Source: an uncultured Collinsella sp. (lineage in GTDB: Bacteria; Actinomycetota; Coriobacteriia; Coriobacteriales; Coriobacteriaceae). Taken from it: DNA of 64,000 bases. The notes under the pieces were generated by a model that was not told the DNA's origin, made no database searches, and saw only the letters and a list, made by a program, of their open reading frames with translations. This document shows positions 42,001 to 51,438 of this stretch, one piece after another. Positions within the stretch are counted from its first letter, which is position 1. The number at the start of each line of letters is the position of its first letter. The translations under genes were made by a program, and so were the position numbers. Location: NCBI GenBank assembly GCA_958436995.1, contig CAUBMI010000001.1, forward strand, positions 21,644 through 85,643, read 5' to 3'.

Positions 42001-42478
42001 CAAGGTCGAGGGACGCGGACTCGGAAACCACGACACGGTCGCCTGACTTGATACTCATCTTGCCAGTCGCCTTGTCCAGGATCACGGTCGCCTTTCCGCC
42101 GGTGATCTCGATAGTGTCGCCCTTGTCGGCAACCGTCGCACTCGGCTTGCTGTAGGTGTCCGAGGTATCGGGCTGAGCCTGGATCTTAGCCGTGTGGGAC
42201 TTACTACGCGGCGTGGCGTACTCGGAAAACTCACCCTTGGGGTCGACGTTATAACGGAAAATACCGTCCTCGAGGAACGTAATACGGCCCTTGATGCCGT
42301 CAGCGAAATCGATGTCGACGACATTCGAGGCAGACTGGGACACGGTCGCCGAGTCGACGCCCTTGAGTGGCGTGGCAATCGCCTGCTGGGGATTGGCAAA
42401 CACGAGCGTCGCTGCAGTGGCAACGAGGACCGCGCTTCCCTTCACCCACCGTTTCGTAAAAATGGAATTCCTGCGCAT
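36065..42478 (-). CDS. Wall-anchored multidomain GH31 glycoside hydrolase (2137 aa)
   Basis: Order of parts: signal peptide (1 to about 35, ends QQAIA), GH31 beta-sandwich and catalytic barrel (about 60-800), fibronectin III (about 968-1050), F5/8C carbohydrate-binding module (about 1058-1190), a dockerin-like segment with one Asp-rich loop (DLNDNGVYDVYDY, about 1236), a cohesin-like module (about 1266-1402), a second CBM-like module (about 1421-1578), Big2 (about 1581-1674), FIVAR, F5/8C (about 1746-1911), two more FIVARs, a Gly/Asn linker, IPNTG (2102-2106), hydrophobic segment and RRSKAK tail. Candidate catalytic residues: Asp480 in LKTDVAW and Asp531 in IWTGDQ. GH31 enzymes act on alpha-glycosides; alpha-glucosidase, alpha-xylosidase or alpha-N-acetylgalactosaminidase activity are open. 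The start at 42478 is set by AAAGGAG, 5 nt upstream. Secreted and covalently linked to the wall. Confidence 0.93.
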   Translation of the reverse strand: MRRNSIFTKRWVKGSAVLVATAATLVFANPQQAIATPLKGVDSATVSQSASNVVDIDFADGIKGRITFLEDGIFRYNVDPKGEFSEYATPRSKSHTAKIQAQPDTSDTYSKPSATVADKGDTIEITGGKATVILDKATGKMSIKSGDRVVVSESASLDLDKKGTVQTLAKEKSENFFGGGTQNGRFLHTNQTIAISNTNNWTDGGVASPNPFYWTSDGYGVLRNTFAEGSYDFGSTDSSTVTTLHSENEFDAYYFVATNEGASNVATEMLQDYYKVTGNPVLLPEYGFYLGHLNAYNRDGWSTTSGQKKWETKGSKSSSEKGDVKYESGMSTGYKLDGTLAAETLNGEGPTVDTENMKATDFDRQFSARQVIDDYEDNDMPLGWFLPNDGYGAGYGQNGYYKTGGVNSDGESSADRLNAVRANVDNLKKFTEYANSKGVSTGLWTQSNLEPDSNSETPWHLLRDFDAEVKTGGISTLKTDVAWVGSGYSFGLNGIKTAYDTVTTGANKRPNIITLDGWAGTQRFGGIWTGDQYGGNWEYIRFHIPTYIGQSLSGNPNIGSDMDGIFGGDPIISARDYQWKTFTPSMLDMDGWGTYRKSPMTHGDPYTGISRFYLKLKAQLMPYIYTSAASAANIDTGNGDAGLPMIRAMLLSDNSEYAASTSTQYQYMFGENFLVAPVYQDTQADENGNDIRNGIYLPNYGTDENPTIWIDYFSGKQYRGGQVLNNYEAPLWKLPLFVKANAIVPMYAENNNPEAVSDTNTKGTDRSQRIVEFFATEGDGTFTQYEDDGSSIENNTTEDDSYGTIDNISYGEHVSTVYSSKAAGGTATFTAEASQGGYNGYDSNRTTTFVANVSAKPTSVVAKNGGSALNVVEVDSQEAFDAATPEAGQAVYFYSETPNLNHYGSDADGTEAEQGESFNNTKITTNPKVYVKFAKTDVAAAAQTLELGGFVNADATLTADRLNENLSAPTNLAAPEDVTTPTSIKLTWGKVDGATSYDLKVDGTVFAVGDAAEFTHTDLAYNSKHTYQIRSRNAEGYSAWSDVLEANSALDPWRNVPDAEEITWEGSLYGSHKAELAFDHEFQSGDGGFHSGGNDLGKALTVDYGRAYKLDKLEYYPRDDAGNGTVTKMRVETSLDGVHWTSQEVDWARSADCKTVAFDGTVAARYVRMTPLASVGNFFSASEIAIYKTDGTDGFAVGSNLNKATISDGDYSNMKNYLGLENREPDTPTFGSQIRDHFADLNDNGVYDVYDYSFTMAGLDGGTKQKGKVAGSLAVLPSKTEVEAGDEITVDVYAADAKNVNALGALVNFKSDQFEFVSESIAQDGSTAGMENLSREKVQFADRTQTINLAFANRGDGKLYNGTGAVASFKLKAKTAGKVELPSTSWLIGPACDALEFASDGTVTMPDVPQPTVAEYGQDAFNITMTNDELTTDDGTNVEKLIQQKSYNALFDNNEGDNGFEFLWNWSGNWDSEGKLPSYVKLPTTMTFAFKTPSKLDSVEVVNRNGGNGTVQKIKAVVTFEDGSTQEFAGGEYDSFRARYAFGLSAENKGKKATKVEVTPLEASGDQMLTLREVNFNYTQGVEAIEGVELGKNQTEFFEGDVTLVDAKATPESAGYPYVTVESSDPSVVSVSAVQAGDSVSYYLRANKAGKAKITVASVLDPSKTASYEVEVKAGVDTSALVAALSKAAGYSESVYTKDSYAALTTAVEAAQKLLDGGQGSYSKKDVADATAKIEKAIDGLKMRPVDEKILINTPENRKNVKVAGFSSEADYEGSNAVNALDGDERTLWHSDWAHGTGMPQYLSVDLGRDYDLTDVTFLPRQDGGTNGDIFEAEILVSDTADGYEMGTAASMGTFAFDNDGRVLTDRGDWKQMSFGAARGRYVTVKVIHAGGGNVDAYCSMAELKFYGTAVPDPVAKDDLATAIEKVDAEVAAGDLKAGDYTEASWTALENALASARAILRDENATQDEVDQALRALESARGALEKTPVAPVENPTKKQLKALVKQAKETDTRGKTAESVKALTDAITYAEDVLGDENASDTQLQAAYDQLKLAIESLKDADSGNQGGSGNQGSGNGSNGGNQAGKPAGDKAQGSKKNGSAIPNTGDQTAATVATVGGLGAIIAAIGAFFHRRSKAK

Positions 42479-42553
42479 CTGGTCTCCTTTCTTCCGACAT
42501 GCTGAGGTGCCGAGGACGCCCCCCGGCAGCATGGGAAAACGTATCAAACGGAG

Positions 42554-42565
42554 ATGTTCGGTACA
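42554..42565 (-). promoter_or_regulatory. Site shared with the PTS operon upstream region
   Basis: TGTACCGAACAT on the minus strand, 76 bp upstream of the GH31 ATG. The same 12-mer, in the same orientation, lies 71 bp upstream of the PTS IIA gene. It is a TGT-N5-ACA dyad and could overlap a -35 region (ATGTAC, 17 bp, TACGTT). Confidence 0.5.
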
Positions 42566-42801
42566 TTCCGCACAATGGGGGCCACCCGTTACCAAGGGGC
42601 CAACTGGTAGTAACCAGATAGCCACCTACTAGGTTATATCAACATATGGGAGCACTTGCGCACCCAAGTTCGGAATTCTCCCAGCGGCAGCAAAATAAGC
42701 GTCAACGGCAAGGTGGGCTTAATAAGCCATACCAATTGGTTCTTCAGTCAAATACCAATCTAGCAAAAATGTACTGTTTGTCTGGTATTACACAGACCAT
42801 A

Positions 42802-42847
42802 CCTTTCCCTCGGGAACTGGGCTTCGCGAAGTTTCCCGAGGGAAAGG
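42802..42847. repeat. Hairpin element with TTCGCGAA loop, copy 1
   Basis: CCTTTCCCTCGGGAA pairs with TTTCCCGAGGGAAAGG; the loop region is ACTGGGCTTCGCGAAG. The same loop occurs in opposite orientation at 48046-48089. It lies in the 511-bp gap between the GH31 and MarR genes, where no gene is visible; TGGTTACTACCA-type repeats near 42590-42625 are another possible regulatory sequence. Confidence 0.75.
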
Positions 42848-42989
42848 CTCAGCCGCCATCCTGCAACCTACCGGGGATTGCCATGACGTACGTTGGCTGA
42901 TTTGGTTTGGAATGAGATGTTGACGGTGGCTGATGGGCACAACTGTCCCGGGTGCATTTCAAGATGCACCTAAATGTCTGTCTTTATCC

Positions 42990-43466
42990 TTATAGATTGT
43001 CCAGGTAGTCGTCGGCATCATAGGTAAGGCTGTAAGCTTTATTCAGGATGCGCACGAGCTCCTGGGCATCGTGCTCGCCGAGCGCTGAGAGTTGTTTCGA
43101 GAGCGATGCCACACTCTCGGCATTTTTTTTCGCCGCGAAATCACGGCCTTCCTCGGTAATGCTCACCAGCACACGCCGACGATCGTTTGGATCAGTCCTG
43201 CGCTGAACGTAACCCTTACTCTCGAGTGAATCCAAGATATGCGACATGCGCGCACGGGAGAATTTCAGCTTCTTGGCAATCTCGGAGGGAATGACATCAC
43301 CGTCAATACCCGATAGATACTGTAAAACCGGTGCCTCGCCCACACTGGCGCCGCCGGCAGCACTCAAGGATCCCTTGGCAAGGGAACGTGAGTACACAAT
43401 CAGTTTTCGAGCGACGTCATCGTAATCCACTGGGGATATTGTCCTTTGCAACTCTAGAAGGGCCAT
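42990..43466 (-). CDS. MarR-family transcriptional regulator
   Basis: 158 residues with the winged helix of MarR proteins: IPSEIAKKLKFSRARMSHIL as helix-turn-helix and RRTDPNDRRRVLVSITEEG as the wing, flanked by dimerisation helices. It may control itself, the downstream small membrane protein excluded (that gene lies upstream on the minus strand), or the GH31 gene 511 bp downstream on the same strand. Ligand unknown. Confidence 0.9.
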   Translation of the reverse strand: MALLELQRTISPVDYDDVARKLIVYSRSLAKGSLSAAGGASVGEAPVLQYLSGIDGDVIPSEIAKKLKFSRARMSHILDSLESKGYVQRRTDPNDRRRVLVSITEEGRDFAAKKNAESVASLSKQLSALGEHDAQELVRILNKAYSLTYDADDYLDNL

Positions 43467-43534
43467 AAAACCGTCATTTGCCGTACATTAGTTAACATTC
43501 GCAACAATTATTTATGATACCCCAACGCGGAAGT

Positions 43535-43861
43535 CTATTGCTCGTCCTTCTTGCGTCGCATAAGCTCCTCAACGTCGACACCAGCGGCCTCGAGCATGCG
43601 CTCGACATTCTTTTTGGCGTTGGTCGTGCCGACCTTAAGCACGATCGAAAGCGGAGTGCCCACCACCAGGCACACGATGCCCACGGGGACACCCCAGCCG
43701 GGGCCGCCCTGCATACCCCACATCCCCATCAAAAAGCCAATCGCCACGAGCGAATAGCCCAGGCGCAGCCAAACATTGAGCCGCTGAATAGCATCGGTCT
43801 GCATCTTTGCCTCGCGAATCAAGTCGTCGCGCGAAAGGTCGTGTCCATGTTTCTCGTGCAT
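43535..43861 (-). CDS. Small membrane protein, function unknown
   Basis: 108 residues. A His-rich N-terminus (MHEKHGHD), an amphipathic helix (about 10-30), two membrane segments (about 32-48 and 53-72) and a charged C-terminus (ERMLEAAGVDVEELMRRKKDEQ). No family recognised. The start at 43861 follows AGGAGG by 5 nt. It lies 68 bp upstream of the MarR gene on the same strand, so the two may be one transcript. Confidence 0.7.
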   Translation of the reverse strand: MHEKHGHDLSRDDLIREAKMQTDAIQRLNVWLRLGYSLVAIGFLMGMWGMQGGPGWGVPVGIVCLVVGTPLSIVLKVGTTNAKKNVERMLEAAGVDVEELMRRKKDEQ

Positions 43862-44056
43862 ATGGTCCTCCTCGTGCAAAGTGTGCATCATGCGCAAGTG
43901 CATCGTTTGTCGAATACGTCATCTTTCAAGAGCAATATAGCGGGTGTCGTGTAGGCGATGGAGGTTGCTGGCCATATTGCCCTTGAAGGGCGGCGCAAAA
44001 TCAGAAGGCCGTGCGGTTGAGGCCGCACGGCCTTACAGGGGGCCAGGGGATGATGA

Positions 44057-44884
44057 CTAGTAGCTCAGTGCCGGGTCGAAGAAGCCAATGAGAACGCCCA
44101 CAAATGCGATCACAACGAGGATCAGCATCATAACGATGGGGTTGACCTTCTTCTTGGTCATCATGTACCAGCAGAAGATGATGAAGATCATCGGCAGCAG
44201 GTGCGGATAGATGCCATCGAGCGTGTCCTGGAACTTACCGCCACCGGGCAGCACCAGGTTGGGGCTGCAGGTGATGGAGACCCAGGTAGCACCGACTGCA
44301 CCGATGACCATGGTACCGACCATCACGATGGAATCACGCAGAGCCTTGGCCTTGGGGCCGACGAGGGCCTCGACCGCCTTGCCGCCGAGCTCATAGCCCT
44401 GGTTGTAGGCAAAGCGCATGCCAAGGAACATGAGCAGGTTCCACACGACAATATAGAAGATGGCGCCGAGCGGGGAGCCGCCGGTCGAGAGACCGAGGGC
44501 AATACCGAGCAGGATCGGGATCAGGGTACCGACGATCAGCGAGTCGCCAAGGCCGGCGAGCGGGCCCATGAGGCCGGCGCGGATGCCGTTGATGGCGTCG
44601 TCGTCGATGGCCTCGCCGTTTGCGCGAGCCTCCTCGAGGCCGGCGGTGACGCCGACAATCATGGTGCCGATCTGCGGCTCGGTGTTGAAGAACGCGGAGT
44701 AGGTCTGGAGGGCCTGCTTCTGCTCCTCGGGCGTGTCGTAGAGCTCCTCGACAATCGGAAGCATGGCGCACAGGTAACCGAAGGTCTGCATGTGCTCCTG
44801 CGAGAAGCAGGTCAGGTTGCCATAGGACCAGTTACGGAACGACTTGGCAAGCGTTTTCTTAGAGAGCTTTTTCTTCTCTGCCAT
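44057..44884 (-). CDS. PTS mannose/sorbose-family IID component
   Basis: 275 residues of the EIID family: SWSYGNLTCF-like N-terminus (NWSYGNLTCFSQEHMQTFGY), GLMGPLAGLGDSL, and C-terminal membrane segments. It forms the membrane channel with IIC. The start overlaps the IIC stop (TAATG). Last gene of the operon. Confidence 0.95.
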   Translation of the reverse strand: MAEKKKLSKKTLAKSFRNWSYGNLTCFSQEHMQTFGYLCAMLPIVEELYDTPEEQKQALQTYSAFFNTEPQIGTMIVGVTAGLEEARANGEAIDDDAINGIRAGLMGPLAGLGDSLIVGTLIPILLGIALGLSTGGSPLGAIFYIVVWNLLMFLGMRFAYNQGYELGGKAVEALVGPKAKALRDSIVMVGTMVIGAVGATWVSITCSPNLVLPGGGKFQDTLDGIYPHLLPMIFIIFCWYMMTKKKVNPIVMMLILVVIAFVGVLIGFFDPALSY

Positions 44885-45741
44885 TAGATGTCCTCCTCTT
44901 CCTCATCATCTGAGCCCGAGGCGATAGCTGCCTTGGGAGCGTTTGCGAGGTCGATCTTGAGCGAAGCGATCTCATAGTTGATCAGGGCGAAGAAGCAGCC
45001 GATGCCGGCAGCGGCGATCAGGTTGCAGCCCATAACAGCGGACAGGGTGAAGCCGAAGAAGAACGTCAGGAAGTCCGTGGGCTTAGAGATGACCTGCTTG
45101 AGCAGGATGGCGATACCGACGGTAGGCAGCAGCGAGCCGACGGTAAACAGCGTCTTCATCGCGATGCCGTCCATGGGCATGTAGGTCTTCATGAGGTCGA
45201 CCATGGCGGTGCCGCCCATGGTGATGATGAACGTCGGGAGGAACGAGCAGACGATGTGACCGATCCAAGGCAGAACGTTGTTGACCAGGTAGAGCTTGTG
45301 GAGATCGCCCTTCTCGAGCCACTTCCAGCCCATGCCCTGCCACACCAGGTTGATGGTGGCGGTGCCATAGAAGAGCACAGTGCCGAGCGTGCCGACGGCG
45401 GCACCGAGGGATGCGGCCATGCCGGCAGCCTCAGCGGAGGCGGGATCGATGCCCGAGTTCTTGATGGCGAGGATCGCCAGCGGGATGCCGATATAGGACA
45501 CGGCGCGGACGTCGGCGGAGACGGTTCCGCCGGGGGTCACGAGAGCGATGTAGACAACCTGGATGGCAGCGCCGACGAGGATACCCGTCTGCATATCGCC
45601 CATGATGATGCCGACGATGAGGCCGGCGACCAGAGGACGACCCAGAGTGTAGTTGCCGATCGTCGTGCCGCCCATGCCAGGCAGTGATGCCAGGCAGGCG
45701 AACAGGCCGAACAGCGCGGCTTGGAATGCATTGATTGCCAT
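44884..45741 (-). CDS. PTS mannose/sorbose-family IIC component
   Basis: 285 residues with about seven membrane segments, GGTTIGNYTLGRPLVAGLIV and GDMQTGILVGAAIQVVYIAL near the N-terminus as in sorbose/mannose IIC proteins. A Glu/Asp-rich tail (DDEEEEDI) ends the protein. 72 bp separate it from the IIB gene. Confidence 0.95.
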   Translation of the reverse strand: MAINAFQAALFGLFACLASLPGMGGTTIGNYTLGRPLVAGLIVGIIMGDMQTGILVGAAIQVVYIALVTPGGTVSADVRAVSYIGIPLAILAIKNSGIDPASAEAAGMAASLGAAVGTLGTVLFYGTATINLVWQGMGWKWLEKGDLHKLYLVNNVLPWIGHIVCSFLPTFIITMGGTAMVDLMKTYMPMDGIAMKTLFTVGSLLPTVGIAILLKQVISKPTDFLTFFFGFTLSAVMGCNLIAAAGIGCFFALINYEIASLKIDLANAPKAAIASGSDDEEEEDI

Positions 45742-45813
45742 GCTTTCCCCTTTCTTTATTCCTCAGCCCCTTTCACCAAGGGCTGTAGATACCAAAATGC
45801 GGCTGGCACCTAA

Positions 45814-46302
45814 CTAGAAGCCAAACTGACCGCGGAACTTGGGCCACTCACCGATGGACTTCTCCTTGATAAGGGCGAACTCGACCGTGTAACCGGCGTT
45901 GGTGAGATCCTCGAGCGCCTGGGCCTCTTCCTGCGTGATCGACTGGTTGTTGCCAAGCTTGGTGGTGCCGGGACGATCGTTGCAGGGACCGACGATGATG
46001 CGGTCCATGCCGGGCTTAAAGCCAAAATCGACGAGAAGTTCCTTCATGTCGAGCGGGTTCTTGGTGATCAGGAAGTACTTGGTGTCGGACTTGAGAACCT
46101 TCTCGGAGACCTCCTTGAAGTGCTCCTTGGTCCACACGAACGTCTTCTTGCCCGAGGCACTCTTGTAGGCCTCCTTGAGCACGGGGTTGGACGCTGCAGC
46201 GTCGTTGACGGCGATAAGACCGTCGCAGGGATACTCGAGGGCCCAACGGGTAACGGTCTGTCCATGGATCATACGGTCATCAATACGGATGAACGAAATC
46301 AT
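45814..46302 (-). CDS. PTS mannose/sorbose-family IIB component
   Basis: 162 residues; IRIDDRMIHGQ carries the phosphorylated His, as in all EIIB of this family. It accepts phosphate from IIA and gives it to the incoming sugar. Sugar specificity (mannose, fructose, sorbose, amino sugars) cannot be fixed from the sequence. Confidence 0.95.
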   Translation of the reverse strand: MISFIRIDDRMIHGQTVTRWALEYPCDGLIAVNDAAASNPVLKEAYKSASGKKTFVWTKEHFKEVSEKVLKSDTKYFLITKNPLDMKELLVDFGFKPGMDRIIVGPCNDRPGTTKLGNNQSITQEEAQALEDLTNAGYTVEFALIKEKSIGEWPKFRGQFGF

Positions 46303-46381
46303 GCGTTCTCCCTTTCTTTATCACCGGGGGTCTTTCCTCTTAACCCCCGCTCCATCACGAAAATTTGGGCGGATGCGCTGC

Positions 46382-46816
46382 CTAGATGTCGTCGTCCTCG
46401 TCGTCGGCGTCATCGGTCGGGACAACGAGCTCGGACATACCGTTCTTGCCCTCCTGCAGCATCATCTGCTTGAGGGAATCCAGGTCCATGGTGGCAAGCC
46501 CCATCATGGCGGTCATAGCCATGGGCAGATTCATACCGCCGAAGGCAATGGTGTGGGCGAGCAAACCCTTCTCGGCCAGCGTGTTCATGGCATTGGTGAG
46601 CGGCGATCCGCCCAGGATGTCACCAAGCAGGACAACCTCGTCATCGGCGGTAACGGGAGCGAGCATCGCCTTGACGTTCTCGACATACTCGTCAGCGCCC
46701 ATGCCGTCCACGAGACTCGTCGACAAGATGTTCGGGGCGTCATTGCCGAGCATCTTGAGGACACTGTGCAGTCCGGGAGCGAGCGTTCCGTGACTGACCA
46801 TTACCAGATACCGCAT
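46382..46816 (-). CDS. PTS mannose-family IIA component
   Basis: 144 residues of the EIIA-Man fold. LVMVSHGTLAPGL holds the active His; LLGDILGGSPLTNAM and the following segment fit the family. The C-terminus is acidic (DDADDEDDDI). The start at 46816 follows GAGAGGAG by 5 nt; a longer frame from 46888 would add an Arg-rich stretch without such a site. First gene of the operon IIA-IIB-IIC-IID. Confidence 0.94.
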   Translation of the reverse strand: MRYLVMVSHGTLAPGLHSVLKMLGNDAPNILSTSLVDGMGADEYVENVKAMLAPVTADDEVVLLGDILGGSPLTNAMNTLAEKGLLAHTIAFGGMNLPMAMTAMMGLATMDLDSLKQMMLQEGKNGMSELVVPTDDADDEDDDI

Positions 46817-46886
46817 GCGGTCTCCTCTCGACCTGCCGTGTGTCGCACGGCTTTGCTTTTTGCTGAGATTATTGTTGCGCCGGGGC

Positions 46887-46898
46887 ATGTTCGGTACA
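46887..46898 (-). promoter_or_regulatory. Site shared with the GH31 upstream region
   Basis: TGTACCGAACAT on the minus strand, 71 bp before the IIA ATG; identical to 42554-42565. It overlaps a possible -35 (TTGTAC) with AACAAT 17 bp on as -10. Confidence 0.5.
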
Positions 46899-46902
46899 AG
46901 AA

Positions 46903-46925
46903 AATAGTTGCGAACGGCAACTATT
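46903..46925. promoter_or_regulatory. Palindromic operator candidate between PTS operon and GntR gene
   Basis: AATAGTTGC-GAACG-GCAACTATT is a perfect 9-bp dyad with a 5-bp centre. A similar half, GTAGCGACTATT, follows 17 bp later. Position between the PTS operon and the divergent GntR-type gene makes it the best candidate for that regulator's binding site. Confidence 0.65.
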
Positions 46926-47124
46926 CATCGGTTAACGGTAGCGACTATTTTTGTGCCTAAATTATTTTTCCTTCTAATTATTTTTAAAATAGCAGGTAGA
47001 TTGCCTGATAAATGTTTTATGTTCCTTATGCACCATACATACCAGCAAGAATCGGGCCTGGCATCTCCGGTTTGCCCCGCAGTGTCAGACCATGTCACGT
47101 ACGCCCACGACATGGAGGTACCCC

Positions 47125-47907
47125 ATGGATATGATCTCGTTTCTCGCCTCCGAACCCTTCGACCGCAGCGGTGATACGCCGCTCTATGTCCAGCTTAAAC
47201 ATCGAATCGCTCTGCTTATCGCCAGCCAGGCGTTCGACACCAAGACGCCGCTGCCACGCGAGCTCGAAATCTGTGAGCGGCTGGAGTTATCGCGCGCGAC
47301 CGTGCGCCGTTGCTTCCAAGATCTCGTCATCGAGGGGCGCGTGGTGCGCAAGCGCGGCCAGGGCACGTTCATCAAGCCCCAAACTTCAGCACCCGGCATC
47401 GACCTGGCCCTGAATTTCAGCGCGCGGATGCGCGAAGCGGGACGGGTTCCGAGCTCGCAGATTCTCGCCTTTTCAAGCATACCGGCCGTCCGCGGCATCG
47501 CCTCCGGGCTCAAAGTGCCCGAAGGGACACCCGTCTGGGAGATTCGCCGCCTGCGTCTCGCCAACGACAAACCCATGGAGCTCAACTACGTCTATATCCC
47601 CGTGTCACTTTGCCCCGAGCTCACGCGCAAAGACGTGGATGGCTCGCTCTACGCCTACATCGCGGAAAAGACCGGCATCCTGCCCGCAAGCGTCGATGCC
47701 GTCTACGAGACGGTCAACCTCGACAAGCATGAGGCGCGTCTTTTGGGACAGAACACCGGTAAGGCGGCGATGCGCATCGTGCGTTCGACCTACGACAAGA
47801 CGGGAACCCCGTTCGAGGTGGGCGTGCTCATCAGCTGCGACGGTCAGGCAAAGCTGCACGTGCACATCGCCGCCGACAAAACAACCTTCACCGCCACAGC
47901 CCAATAA
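47125..47907 (+). CDS. GntR-family regulator with UTRA sensor domain
   Basis: 260 residues. Winged helix about 15-85 (PLYVQLKHRIALLIASQAF, LSRATVRRCFQDLV, RKRGQGTF) and UTRA ligand domain about 100-250 (VWEIRRLRLANDKPMELNYV). UTRA domains usually bind sugar phosphates. Start chosen at 47125, with GGAGGT 5 nt upstream; an ATG at 47092 lacks one. Divergent from the mannose-type PTS operon, which it probably controls. Confidence 0.93.
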   Translation: MDMISFLASEPFDRSGDTPLYVQLKHRIALLIASQAFDTKTPLPRELEICERLELSRATVRRCFQDLVIEGRVVRKRGQGTFIKPQTSAPGIDLALNFSARMREAGRVPSSQILAFSSIPAVRGIASGLKVPEGTPVWEIRRLRLANDKPMELNYVYIPVSLCPELTRKDVDGSLYAYIAEKTGILPASVDAVYETVNLDKHEARLLGQNTGKAAMRIVRSTYDKTGTPFEVGVLISCDGQAKLHVHIAADKTTFTATAQ

Positions 47908-47916
47908 ATCCAAAAC

Positions 47917-47952
47917 GTGGGCGCCGTCGTTCAAACGAACGACGGCGCCCAC
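47917..47952 (+). terminator. Terminator of the GntR-type gene
   Basis: Perfect 16-bp arms GTGGGCGCCGTCGTTC and GAACGACGGCGCCCAC, 10 bp past the stop. No long T run follows. Confidence 0.75.
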
Positions 47953-47996
47953 ACTCATTTTCTATTCAGCCCTAGTCATCGCACAAAGCCCCTTCG

Positions 47997-48122
47997 GCAG
48001 TACACGGTGCAACCGAGTCACCGTAGGCCGGGGCGGGAGGCGGTCCTTTCTCTCGGAAAACTTCGCGAAGCCCAGTTTCCGAGAGAAAGTGTCCGGCTGC
48101 CGCCCCGGCCGACCAGGTCACA

Positions 48123-48138
<16 letters not shown>
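47997..48138. repeat. Nested inverted repeat at the carB 3' end, with TTCGCGAA hairpin copy 2
   Basis: Three nested pairings: 47997-48009 with 48126-48138 (one mismatch; the right arm is coding sequence of carB), GGCCGGGGCGG at 48026-48036 with 48100-48110, and CTTTCTCTCGGAAA at 48046-48059 with 48076-48089. The inner loop matches the element at 42802-42847 in inverted orientation. It probably ends carAB transcription. Confidence 0.8.
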
Positions 48139-51437
<3,299 letters not shown>

Positions 51438-51438
51438 G

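Noticed and set aside
42479..42625. N-terminal extension of the GH31 frame
   Set aside because: The signal peptide begins at 42478 after AAAGGAG; the extension would bury it.
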